This document shows, piece after piece, positions 32,862-43,437 of a stretch of 64,000 nt of DNA (position 1 is its first letter; every line of letters starts with the position of its first letter). Both the position numbers and the translations under genes were made by a program. The notes below the pieces were generated by a model. It did no database searches. It was not told the DNA's origin and saw only the letters and a program-made list of their open reading frames with translations. The stretch covers positions 114,933,207-114,997,206 of the forward strand of contig CM042020.1 of assembly GCA_023525975.1 (NCBI GenBank). Reading direction: 5' to 3'. Source of the DNA: Smallanthus sonchifolius. Its lineage: Eukaryota > Streptophyta > Magnoliopsida > Asterales > Asteraceae.

Positions 32862-34840
32862 TGTAACATCCCAAAACTAGTAATAAATAAATAATAACAC
32901 GATCGAATTGTAATTATCGAAAGACGAAAGAAAAATGGATGGGCTTGGGCTCGGCTCCAATGGGCCGATGTAAGCCCAGGTATATAAGGGCAAGGGCTGC
33001 CACCATTTGTTCAATTCCACCAAGTTCACAAGTTCTAGAGAGAGAGAATAGAGCACGGGTCTAGAGAGAGAAAGTGACGGATCGACTCAGGAATTCAGGA
33101 GAACGTTGCTGCTGTGCTCGTGATCATTTCCTCTGAATCATAATTCCAATCCAGGTAAGCATTCGATAATAATCTGAGTTTTTATGATTATTTTAGGGTT
33201 TTTGGTTTTAGCTAAATAGGTGACGTTTTTATGGATGAAACTTGAAAATGAACATAGATCTACCATCTAGAAGGAAAAATGAACGTTTTGAATGTAAACA
33301 AGTTCGGGATCTTGACATGATCAGACCCGCATGCGAAAGTTAGGGTTTTTGCTGAAAAGCAGATCCTGCGTACTTATCAAGTATGCAAGAAGAAAGGCTC
33401 TGCGTACTTATCAAGTATGCAAGAAGAAAGGCTATGCGTACTTATCAAGTACGCAAGAAGAAAGGCTCTACGTACTTGTCATGTACGCAGGAAAAAGGTC
33501 ATGCGCACTTACCAAGTGTTCATGAAGCAAAGTCTGCGCACTTATTAAGTACGCAAGAACAAGGCCCTGTGCACTTGCTAAGTGCGCAGGCATCAGGCTG
33601 GTTAAGTAAAGTCAGTATGCTTAGAATGGTCAAACCGTTAGAGTCGGGATTAGGTATGATGTGTATTTAACTAATCAATTCAGATTGGAAGTGACGTTGT
33701 TGGACCTTTGTTTAGGACAACCCAGACTAGCTCATCAGGTGAGTTCTATGTGGCCCCTTATAAGTTATGTGCAAATCATTTTAAATGTTTTGGGGCTGAA
33801 GTGTATACACTAAATGAATAAGTACTATGAATGTCAATGTGACCATACGTGATAGATACATAAAGATATTAAAGTAATTACGAACCAAGAACGAAACGTA
33901 TGTTTACAAAGAATGAATGAAAGAATGACCTATCGTAAATAAATGGAAATCTTGCTTTATATTATATATTGCTTGACATGAATGTATGTATATGTTATGG
34001 ACGCTTCGTGAACAAGGCTACTTCGGTAGACGGACTACCACGTGACTATCTTGTAACCGAGACAAAAACGTTCCTTCGTCAGCTAGGAAATAAAAAGGGG
34101 CATTAATGGACGGTCGAAGAAAATGCCAAATCATATGTAGAACGGTTGCAAACATGGTAGCCACGTGGGAAACGGATACCTTCGGGTAGACGGGCGAATA
34201 CAACGGACTACGAAGGTAGGACGGTTAATGACGGACGGCCGAAGGTTGGCCGGGCGGTTTAATGACGGACGGTTCTCAAAGACCGGACGAGTAAAAGGGC
34301 TACGCCGGTAGTTCTCACGACGTGTGTCTTTGTGACACATGCGAAAATTATGACGGGTGGATCACCCCTATGTGTATGACCAATGAATGTAAAGGAAAGT
34401 AAAGGTGGATGCATATCTATGCAATCACATAAGAATGATGAAAGAAAAGAAAAGTTATAAATACGAATATATGTACTCTCAAATGAATGGTACATGAAGA
34501 CAAGGAATATGTTAATGTGTGATTATATATCTATATATATTTTTACTTACAAAGAAACGATATTTATACCTAATTGCTTTACACTAGAACTCACCAGCGT
34601 TAGCTGACTTTTAGTATACATTTCAGGTAACAAAGGAAAGAGGCGTGCGAAGGCGTGAAGGCTGCCCGGCTAGAGATTGACATCCCGATTTATGTTTTAA
34701 ATGTTAAGACTTCCGCTGTAATGTACTCAAATGTGAATGTTTTTACTGTTAAAAGAATGTGTTAAATTTAAGTTCAGTATTTATGACTATGTTTATGAGT
34801 AAATCCAACAAGTGAGGCCTCCCGGGTTTGGGGCCTTGCA
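32862..34840 (+). repeat. Gyp-E 5' LTR
   Basis: TATA box TATATAAG at 32991-32998. Donor-like CAG|GTAAGC at about 33154, palindromic array with seven units (33365-33599), CAG|GTGAGT at 33736-33743, hairpin array (34000-34340), partner box TAGAACTCACC (34585-34595), CAGC-GTTA-GCTG hairpin and TTCAG at about 34628. Confidence 0.93.
33365..33599 (+). repeat. palindromic minisatellite, seven units
   Basis: 34-bp units, each with a TGCGTACTT-NNN-AAGTACGCA-type palindrome and an AGAAGAAAGGCTC-like spacer. Later units use GCGCACTT/AAGTGCGC arms, a compensated change. Confidence 0.92.
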
Positions 34841-34843
34841 AGT

Positions 34844-34855
34844 TGGTATCAGAGC
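34844..34855 (+). other. Gyp-E primer-binding site
   Basis: TGGTATCAGAGC, 3 nt after the 5' LTR; initiator tRNA-Met type. Confidence 0.9.
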
Positions 34856-35192
34856 AATAGTTTGAGAGATTCAGACATCCCTAAATGTCTGGACTCACGC
34901 TGAATATGGGACCAACGCACGGATGTCAGTCTGGGTAGCCAACGCCAGCACGGTAAGTGAGTACTAAGGTTAATACACTTGGATAGGAATAGATACTCTA
35001 ACCTAGAATCAATAGATGTCAATGTCACGACCAATTTGAAGAGTTTGGAACCCGAAAAGCAATGTAAATTTCTAATCACAAACCGGTCACTGTAATTAAA
35101 ACTTTACCTTGTTCGTACTGTTCTAAGACTATGATCTGAGAGAATGACATTGATGAATACCCTTTATGACTATCAGGAAAAATCTAAAGACA

Positions 35193-36420
35193 ATGGCAGG
35201 TGGAGGGAGAACAGGACACCGAGGCGGTCGCACGGGCAGAGTCGGTAGGCCTCCACTGAATCCAAGACATCAAGAAGAGGAGGATGTGCACACGGAAAAC
35301 ACGGAGAGCGTGCACCAAACTAATGTCACCCCAACTGGGAGCGACCATCAAGGGTCACTACAGTTAGAACCCGAGGTCCGAGATGCTATCGCCTGTGAGG
35401 TCGTGCTCACCTTAAAGAACGTGTTGCCTGACCTGCTGTCTGAGGCATTAAAGAAAATCAAGGAAGATGACGAAGGTAACCACGAGGAAAAAGTATATGA
35501 CAGCGACGGGGATGAGATAAAAGTGGGATCAAGCACTAAAGGGTGCACTTATAAAGGTTTCAAGGATGGAGACCCACCCAAATTCGATGGGAACAAGGAC
35601 TCGGTGGCCACCCTCAAGTGGATTGAGAGGATGAACGCTGTCATCAACATCAGCGAGTGTCGACCCGACCAAGCTGTTAAGTACGTCGCTCATTCTTTCA
35701 CCAACGAAGCATTAAGTTGGTGGAGGAATATTCAAAGAACTAAGTCACCAAGTGCTATAACCAGAATGACATGGGATGACTTGAAGAAGCTGATCATCCA
35801 AAAGTTCTGTCCTTAGAACGAAATCGACTGAGTCGAGAATGAATTCCTAAACTTCAAAGCTGGCAACAAGACTCATCGCCAGTATACATCAAGATTCAAT
35901 GAACTGGCTCAACTAGTACCACCCCTGGTGGAAACTGAAGACCGTTTGATCAAGTACTATGTTAAGGGGCTGCCACAGCGGGTCCGTGTTCATGTAAAAG
36001 CTAACCTACCCTCGACCTTCGAGTCGGTAGTGAATCTGAGCGGAATCGTCTACGACGACTACGCCAATGAGGACCCGGCACCCGAGACACAAAAGAGGAA
36101 ATGGGAGAACCCGCCTAGGAGCACTGGGAAAGGGAATGTGAACAATGAAGTTAAGAAGCCAAGAACAGAGGATAATGAAACCTGCAAGAAGTGTGGGAAG
36201 CGACATCTTGGCGAGTGCCGAATCGGCACCACCATGTGCTACAAGTGCGGAAGGCCGGGGCACTTCTCAAGAGAATGCTTAAAGGATGTCAAGTGCCAAA
36301 GCTGTGGAAGATATGGGCACATGACCAGGGATTGCAGAAAAATTGGACAGTCTAGTTTGGGAAAAGAAAAAGAACAGGAACAGCCAAAGGCAAGGACAAG
36401 AGCCTACGCCCTGACCGAAG
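35193..36420 (+). pseudogene. Gyp-E gag
   Basis: I choose ATG 35193 (MAGGGRTGHRGGRTGRVGRP), which aligns with the Gyp-G start, over the in-frame ATG at 35166. Order: RGG-rich N-terminus, acidic linker, Gag core (YKGFKDGDPPKFDGN ... TLKWIERMNAVINISECRP ... EALSWWRNIQ ... LIIQKFCP), then QYTSRFNELAQLVP, and three zinc knuckles (CKKCGKRHLGEC, CYKCGRPGHFSREC, CQSCGRYGHMTRDC). TAG at 35814-35816 and TGA at 35829-35831 stop the frame in the middle; it is otherwise the same frame as pol, so Gag and Pol were one polyprotein. Gag forms the particle and binds RNA through the knuckles. Confidence 0.9.
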
Positions 36421-38357
36421 AGGAAGCGAGGGGAAACCCTGATGTCGTGTCAGGTACGTTTTTAGTTAACAATGAACGTGCTGCTATTCTATTTGACTTT
36501 GGTGCTAGTAAAAGTTTTATATCAAATGTATTTAGCCAAAAACTGGATTGCACTGTCAACACCATAGTAAAAGCCTTTAGCGTACAAAATGCCGTTGGTA
36601 AAAATTCGACAGTATTCCAAGTAACCGATGATTGTATCATAGAAATAGAGGGCCATAAGTTCCCCTCTAGATTATTCCTTCTCACCTTAGGAGGATTCGA
36701 TGTAGTATTGGGTATGGATTGGTTAGCTGCCAACGAAGCTCAAATCATATGTAAACGCAAGAGGATACACCTCAAGGCTCTAAGCGGCACACCAATTACG
36801 GTTTATGGGGATTGGAATTGCACGATGCCGAACATCATCTCGATGAAAAAGGCTGAAAGTTATATGAGGCGTGGTTGCGAAGCTTATCTGGCGTACGTCA
36901 TTGACAAAGGGATGAAAACAAAGGAACTCAAGAATGTACCCATGGTGTGCAACTTTCCAGAAGTGTTCCCTGAGGATCTACCTGGATTGCCACCCGATCG
37001 AGAAATAGAATTTCAGATCGACTTACTGCCAGGAGCTGAGCCCGTCGCCAAAGCCCCGTATCGATTGGCTCCATCAGAAATGAAAGAATTGATTTCCCAA
37101 CTAAAGGAGCTAACTGAAAAAGGATTTATTAGGCCAAGTATTTCGCCGTGGGGCGCTCCGGTACTATTCGTAAAGAAGAAAGACGGCAGCATGCGCATGT
37201 GCATCGACTACCGTGAATTGAACAAGAGGACAGTAAAGAACAAATAGCCATTGCCTAGAATAGATGATCTCTTTGATCAACTACAAGGTGCAAGTTGGTT
37301 CTCAAAGATCGATCTTAGGTCGGGTTATCACCAGTTGAAGGTGAGAGAAGAAGATGTACCAAAGACCGCGTTTCGTACGCGTTACGGGCATTACGAGTTT
37401 CTAGTGATGTCATTCGCGTTGACCAACGCACCAGCAACATTTATGGACTTGATGAATAGAGTATGCCGACCGATGTTGGATCACTCAGTGATAGTTTTCA
37501 TTGACGACATACTAGTTTATTCGAAGAACGACGGTGATCACCACTGTCACCTAAGGGAAGTTTTAGAGGTGTTAAAGTGGGAAAAGTTGTACGCAAAATT
37601 CTCCAAATGTGCGTTTTGGCTTAGAGAAGTCCAATTCCTAGGTCACGTAATAAACACAAAAGGCATTATGGTAGATCCTGCTAAGATCAAAACGGTAAAG
37701 GAATGGAACGTTCCGAAGACGCCAACAGAGATACGAAGTTTTCTGGGATTGGCGGGCTACTATCGGAGGTTCATTCAAAATTTCTCAAGAATAGCCTCGC
37801 CACTAACCAAACTGACACGGAAGGAAGTAAAGTATGAATGGGGTCCAACCCAAAACAACGCGTTTGAGGAACTTAAGACACGATTAACCCAAGCTCCAGT
37901 CTTGACCCTACCTGAGGAAAATGAAGACTTGGTAGTCTACTCTGACACGTCGAGCCAAGGTCTAGGATGCGTACTTATGCAACGAGGAAAGGTAATTGCT
38001 TACACCTCACGACAACTAAGGATTCACGAGGTTAACTACGTAACTCATGATCTAGAGTTAGCGGCAGTAGTTTTCGTGTTGAAAATATGGAGGCACTACT
38101 TGTATGGAGTTAAATGCACCATCTACTCCGATCATAAAAGTTTGAGGTACTTTTTCAAGCAAAAGGAATTAAACATGAGGCAAAGGAGGTGGTTAGAACT
38201 ACTAAAGGACTACGATTGTGAGATACTGTACCATCCAGGCAAGGCAAACATAGTAGCTGACGCCTTAAGCAGAAAGGAGAAATCTGATCCTATCCAGATC
38301 AAGGCGTGTCAGCTGATATTTACGTCAGATTTAATGAGTGAAATATCAAAGGCATAA
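36421..38357 (+). pseudogene. Gyp-E protease, RT and RNase H
   Basis: The same frame as gag continues. The protease site reads ILFDFGASKSFIS, where the usual D-S/T-G triplet has become D-F-G, so protease is probably dead, followed by DVVLGMDWL. RT contains YRLAPSEMKELISQL, FIRPSISPWGAPVLFVKKKDG, CIDYRELNKRTVKNK, a TAG at 37245-37247 in place of Tyr, IDLRSGYHQLKV, YGHYEFLVMSFALTNAPATF and the FIDDILVYSKN active site near 37500. RNase H follows (VYSDTSSQGLGCVL ... YSDHKSLRYFF ... GKANIVADALSRK). TAA at 38355-38357 replaces a Gln codon. The fold is otherwise complete. Confidence 0.93.
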
Positions 38358-39765
38358 GATGAAGCACTATTAGAAAGAAATATAAAACGGGAAAGAATAG
38401 TAGGACAACAAGGGAATTTGGATGCAAATGCATACGGTGTACGAACTAGGTTTGGCCGGATGTGGATACCTAAGGTTGGTGAGCTTAGAGCCAAAATACT
38501 CGATGAGGCCCATAAGTCTCGCTATTCCATCCACCCGGGATAAACAAAATGTATCAAGACTTGAAGAAAGAGTACTGGTGGCCTGGCATGAAGAATGATG
38601 TGACTGAGTACGTGAACAAGTGCCTAACGTGTTCACTAGTTAAGGCCGAGCACCAGAAACCATGTGGTAAAATGCCACCTCTACCAATACCGGAATGGAA
38701 GTGGGAGGAGATCACGATGGACTTCATTACCAAGCTACCACGAACAGCTAAAGGCAATGATACCATTTGGGTGGTCGTCGACCGCTTGATGAAAAGTGCT
38801 CACTTCTTGCCACTACGTGAGATTTCTTCATCAGAGAAACTAGCAGAAATATTTATCAAGGAAATTATGAGCAGACATGGTATGCCGTTGTCGATTGTGT
38901 CCGACAGGGATACTAGATTCACGTCAAGGTTTTGGAAGAAATTCAATGAAGCGATGGGCACTAGACTGACCATCAGCACCGCTTACCACCCTCAAACCGA
39001 TGGTCAATCTAAAAGGCCCATTCAAACCTTGGAGGACATGCTCCGGGCCTGTATCATTGACTTCGGTGGGAGCTGGGACAGCCATCTACCATTGGCAGAA
39101 TTTTCATATAACAACAGCTATCATTCAACTATTGGCATGCCACCATTTGAAATGTTATATGGAAGGAGATGTAGGACCCCGGTTTGTTGGGGGGAGATTG
39201 GACAGAAGGATTTCGCAAGTCTTTATGTGGTCAAAGCTACTTCAGAGAAATTTGATCAAATCAAAGCTCGAATGAAAGCCGCAAAAGACAGACAGAAATC
39301 ATACGCGGATAAGAGAAGGAGGGATTTGGAGTTTCAAGTAGGGGACATGGTACTGTTGAAGGTATCGCCATGGAAAGGAATCATCCGATTCAGGAAACGT
39401 GGCAAACTAAGTCCAAGGTTTGTCGGACCTTTTAAGATCTTAGCTAGAGTGGGTCAAGTTGCTTACAGACTCGACCTACCCGAAGCACTTAGCGAAATAC
39501 ACCCTACGTTCCACGTGTCGCACTTACGCAAGTGTCTAGCTGACAACACAGCTCACATACCTTACGATGAGATCGAGGTGGATAACAGTCTGAATTATGT
39601 CGAGGAACCAATAGCCATCCTTGACGATCTGAGAAGAGACTACGCAATAAGTCAATCCCATTGGTCAAAGTTCAATGGAAGCACAGAAAGGGATCGGAAG
39701 CTACCTGGGAGAAAGAAGACGAGATGCGGGAACTATACCCTCGGTTGTTTAACGTATAACTGGTT
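38358..39765 (+). pseudogene. Gyp-E integrase with degraded chromodomain end
   Basis: A one-base loss near 38540 breaks the start; the main frame is open from 38549. It has the HHCC zinc region (AHKSR...KCLTCSLVKAEHQKP) and the core aspartates in ITMDFITKLP and SIVSDRDTRFTSRFW. The third acidic residue is changed: GQSKRPIQTLEDML, where Gyp-G has GQSERTIQTLEDML. That removes the catalytic Glu. The GPF/Y-like end (SPRFVGPFKILARVGQVAYRLDLP) and IHPTFHVSHLRKCL precede the chromodomain, whose second half is out of frame after about 39640. The chromodomain would steer insertion to marked chromatin. Confidence 0.9.
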
Positions 39766-39771
39766 TCGAGG

Positions 39772-39789
39772 ACGAAACCTATTTAAGGG
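39772..39789 (+). other. pre-PPT hairpin of Gyp-E
   Basis: GGTTTCG-AGGA-CGAAACC, just after the end of pol and before the purine tract TTTAAGGGGGGTAGACT (39782-39798). Confidence 0.8.
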
Positions 39790-39798
39790 GGGTAGACT

Positions 39799-41742
39799 TG
39801 TAACATCCCAAAACTAGTAATAAATAAATAATGACACGATCGAATTGTAATTGTCAAAAGACGAAAGAAAAATGGATGGGCTTGGGTTCGGCTACAATGG
39901 GCAGATGTAAGCCCAGGTATATAAGGGCAAGGGCTGCCACCATTTGTTCAATTCCACCAAGTTCACAAGTTCTAGAGAGAGAATAGAGCACGGGTATAGA
40001 GAGAGAAAGTGACGGATCGACTAAGGAATTCAGGAGAACGTTGCTGCTGTGCTCGTGATCATCTCCTTTGAATCATAATTCCAATCCAGGCAAGCATTCG
40101 ATCATAATCTGAGTTTTTATGATTATTTTAGGGTTTTCGGTTTTAGCTAAATAGGTGACGTTTTTATGGATGAAACTTGAAAATGAATATAGATCTAGCA
40201 TCTAGAAGGAAAAACGAACGTTTTGAATGTAAACACGTTCGGGATCTTGACATGATCAGACCCACATGCGAAAGTTAGGGTTTCAGCGGAAAAGCAGATC
40301 CTGCGTACTTATCAAGTACGCAAGAAGAAAGGCTCTGCGTACTTATCAAGTACGCAAGAAGAAAGGCTCTGCGTACTTGTCATGTACGCAGGAAGAAGGT
40401 CATACGCACTTACCAAGTGCGCATGAAGCAAAGTCTGCGCACTTATTAAGTACGCAAGAACAAGGCCCTGCGCACTTGCTAAGTGCGCAGGCATCAGGCT
40501 GGTTATGTAAAGTCAGTATGCTTAGAATGGTTAAACCGTTAGAGTCGGGATTAGGTCTGATGTGTATTTAACTAATCAATTCAGATCAAAAGTGATGTTG
40601 TTGGACCTTTGTTTAGGACAATCCAGACTAGCTCATCAGGTGAGTTCTATGTGCCCCCTTATATGTTATGTGCAAATCATTTTAAATGTTTTGGGGCTGA
40701 AGTGTATACACTAAATGAATAAGTACTATGAATGTCAATGTGACCATACATGATAGATACATAAAGATATTAAAGTAATTACGAACCAAGAACGAAACGT
40801 ATGTTTACAAAGAATGAATGAAAGAATGACCTATCGTAAATAAATGGAAATCTTGCTTTATATTATATATTGCTTGACATGAATGTATGTATATGTTATG
40901 GACGCTTCGTGAACAACGGCTACTTCGGTAGACGGACGACCACGTGACTATCTTGCAACCGGGACAAAAACGTTCCTTCGTCAGCTAGGAAATAAAAAGG
41001 GGCATTAATGGACGGTCGAAGCAAATGCCAAATCATATGTAGAACGGTTGCAAACATGGTAGCCACGTGAGAAACGGATACCTTCGGGTAGACGGGTGAA
41101 TAGGACGGACTACGACGGTAGGACGGTTAATGACGGACGGCTGAAGGTTGGCCGGACTGTTTAATGGCGGACGGTTCTCAAAGACCGGACGAGTAAAAGG
41201 GCTACGACGGTAGTTCTCACGGCTTGTGTCTTTGTGACTCACGCGACAATTATGACGGGTGGATCACCCCTATGTGTATGACCAATGAATGTAAAGGAAA
41301 GTAAAGGTGGATGCATATCTATGCAATCACATAAGAATAATGAAAGAAAAGAAAAAGTTATAAATACGAATATATGTACTCTCAAATGAATGGTACATGA
41401 AGACAAGGAATATGTTAATGTGTAATTATATATCTATATATATTTTTACTTACAAAGAAACGATATTTATACCTAATTGATTTAAACTAGAACTCACCAG
41501 CGTTAGCTGACTTTTAGTATACATTTCAGGTAACAAAGGAAAGAGGCGTGCGAAGGCGTGAAGGCTGCCCGGCTAGAGATTGACATCCCGATTTTTGTTT
41601 TAAATGTTAAGACTTCCGCTGCAATATACTCAAATGTGAATGTTTTTACTGTTAATGAATGTGTTAAATTTAAGTTCAGTATTTATGACTATGTTTATGA
41701 GTAAATCCAACAAGTGAGGCCTCCTGGGTTTGGGGCCTTACA
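39799..41742 (+). repeat. Gyp-E 3' LTR
   Basis: 35 bp shorter than the 5' LTR, almost exactly one minisatellite unit (six units at 40301-40500 against seven). TATA box at 39918-39925, donor-like box at 40639-40649, hairpin array at about 40895-41240, partner box at 41488-41498. The first donor-like GT is GC here (about 40090). Confidence 0.93.
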
Positions 41743-41796
<54 letters not shown>

Positions 41797-41800
41797 TTAT
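41743..41800. repeat. (TA)n microsatellite
   Basis: About 25 TA units next to the right end of Gyp-E. It belongs to LTR-D and overlaps the GTATA TSD. Confidence 0.9.
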
Positions 41801-42123
41801 ACTTATAAATAAATAATGTTTATGCCTACATGCTTTAAACTAGGACTCACCAGCATTAGCTGACTTTTAGTATGCACTTCAGGTAATAAGAAGAAAGGAC
41901 GGGCAAATGCATGATGGCTACCAGGCATCAAGACTGACATCCCGTTAATTGAATTTATGTTAAGACAATGTTTACGTTAATGTCAAGACTTCCGCCGCTA
42001 TGTTTATGTAATTGAATGATGAATGCTTCCATTGTTTTTAATTAAATATCAGTGACTTATGACTAAGTTTATGAGTAAATCTAACGAGTGAAGTTTTTCC
42101 TGAAAGAGGGGCCTTACACGTGA

Positions 42124-43437
42124 TAACTTTTAAACCCGTGACTATCACGTGGACATTGGTTTCCTTTGCTATCAGAAGGACATTAGTGTTCCTGACACGT
42201 CACCGGGTGAGTTCACTGCCCCCTTTTAACTTTTAAACGTTTTATAAACATCGGGGAAGAAACATACTTACTTTACACGGTTGAAAACATGAAACATCAT
42301 TGCTTAATATATTTGGGAACATCATTGCTTGATACATTTGATAAAACATGAAACATACTTACAAACATTTTCATATGGTAACAAGAAAACAAGACCCAGC
42401 CTTTATTTTTGCATTAGTTAACACACATAGAGCGCTGGAAGTCCCCTGATCATCATATTTATAACCATTAGATATAGATTAGCCTAGGATTCTATGGATA
42501 GTACTATTGGGTTTGACACCCCCGGACATGGTTAGTCGCGCTAACCACAGGTCCCTCTAGCCAAATGACCGCATAGTGTTCAAAAATTGCTCGTGAGGTA
42601 CGAGTGAGGGGCAAAACACCTGGTCTTGGTTTTGTTATGCCTAATGTATGTACATATTATTCGTATTCCTACCTAGTTTAAGGATGGGTCAAACGTTATT
42701 TGTTTTGTTTATCATATACATTGAATCATTTTCGTGCAGATGGATCTGCCATAGATTTACTTACAAATGGTTTTGTCATTCGTTACGTGCAAATGTTTTT
42801 TCAATGTTTTCAAGAAAAACAGTTTCATATTATGGCCATGTACATAGTATCAATGTTTTCAGGAAAAACGATTTTTTTATGACTATGGCGTCATCACGTG
42901 TTTTCATTGGGAAAACGACTTATTTTATGACTATGAAGTCATCACATATTTTCGTTGAGAAAATGACTCGTTTTATGGCTATGAAGTCATCACATGTTTC
43001 ATTGGTAAAACGAGTCATTTTATGACTACGAAGTCATCACGTGTTTTCGGGATAACGGTTTCATACTATGGCCACGTATATAACATCAAGGTTTTAAGAA
43101 AAACTATTTTTCATTACAACAATTAAACCTGTGAACTCACCAACATTACGTTGACATTTTAAGTTTGTTTTTAAGGTGAAACATAGCTATGGCACGGTTG
43201 GAATAGATTAAACATTTGGATTAAAACCCTAGAAGCCGAAGACGCATGATCGTCAAACCTCAAGTCTATTTTGACTTATATGGTTCTAAGTCAATGTACT
43301 ATTTCATTTTAGTTTTGTAATGGTATCAAGTATTTTAGAAGTCTTCAATTAGTTTCCGCTATTGTGTAATGTTACCGATCGTTACGACCTAAATTTATTT
43401 ATTCATTTATTAAGTAAATGAATTTGGGGGTGTGACA
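42124..43437 (+). repeat. LARD 5' LTR, segment 4
   Basis: Aligns with about 51345-52725, resuming after the second CGTGA copy (42119-42123). Holds the donor-like box (42206-42216), the ATGAC...GTCAT hairpin array (42879-43042) and the complementary box (43131-43141). Confidence 0.92.

Larger units (their letters stand above)
32862..41742 (+). mobile_element. Gyp-E: full-length Ty3/gypsy chromovirus (Tekay/Del-like), inactivated
   Basis: LTRs 32862-34840 (1979 bp) and 39799-41742 (1944 bp) start TGTAACATCCC and end GGGGCCTTRCA. GTATA at 32857-32861 and 41743-41747 is the TSD. The PBS, gag-protease-RT-RNase H-integrase order and a polypurine tract are all present. Integrase after RNase H is the Ty3/gypsy order. 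Integrase is followed by the HVSHLRKCL region that precedes a chromodomain in Tekay-type elements. Five stop or frameshift lesions and a lost integrase Glu make it dead. It is the youngest layer of its stack. Confidence 0.95.
31189..42118 (+). mobile_element. LTR-D: solo LTR (about 2.04 kb) split by Gyp-E
   Basis: Begins TGTAACATCCTG at 31189 and ends GGGGCCTTACA at 42118, flanked by CGTGA (31184-31188 and 42119-42123). Without Gyp-E and its duplicated GTATA it is only an LTR: 31189-32861 plus 41748-42118. It carries the ATCGAAACTA...TAGTTTCGAT palindromic array (31674-31930), the donor-like box GTGAGTTCTA (32061-32070) and the partner TAGGACTCAC (41841-41850). Confidence 0.9.

Noticed and set aside
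33365..33599. CRISPR-like look of evenly spaced palindromic repeats
   Set aside because: Plant DNA, no unique spacers, no cas genes; spacers are as repetitive as the palindromes.
33331..33670. Open frames giving periodic YARRKALRTYQV-like peptides
   Set aside because: They are translations of the 34-bp palindromic minisatellite in a non-coding LTR and have no start context or conservation between the two LTRs.
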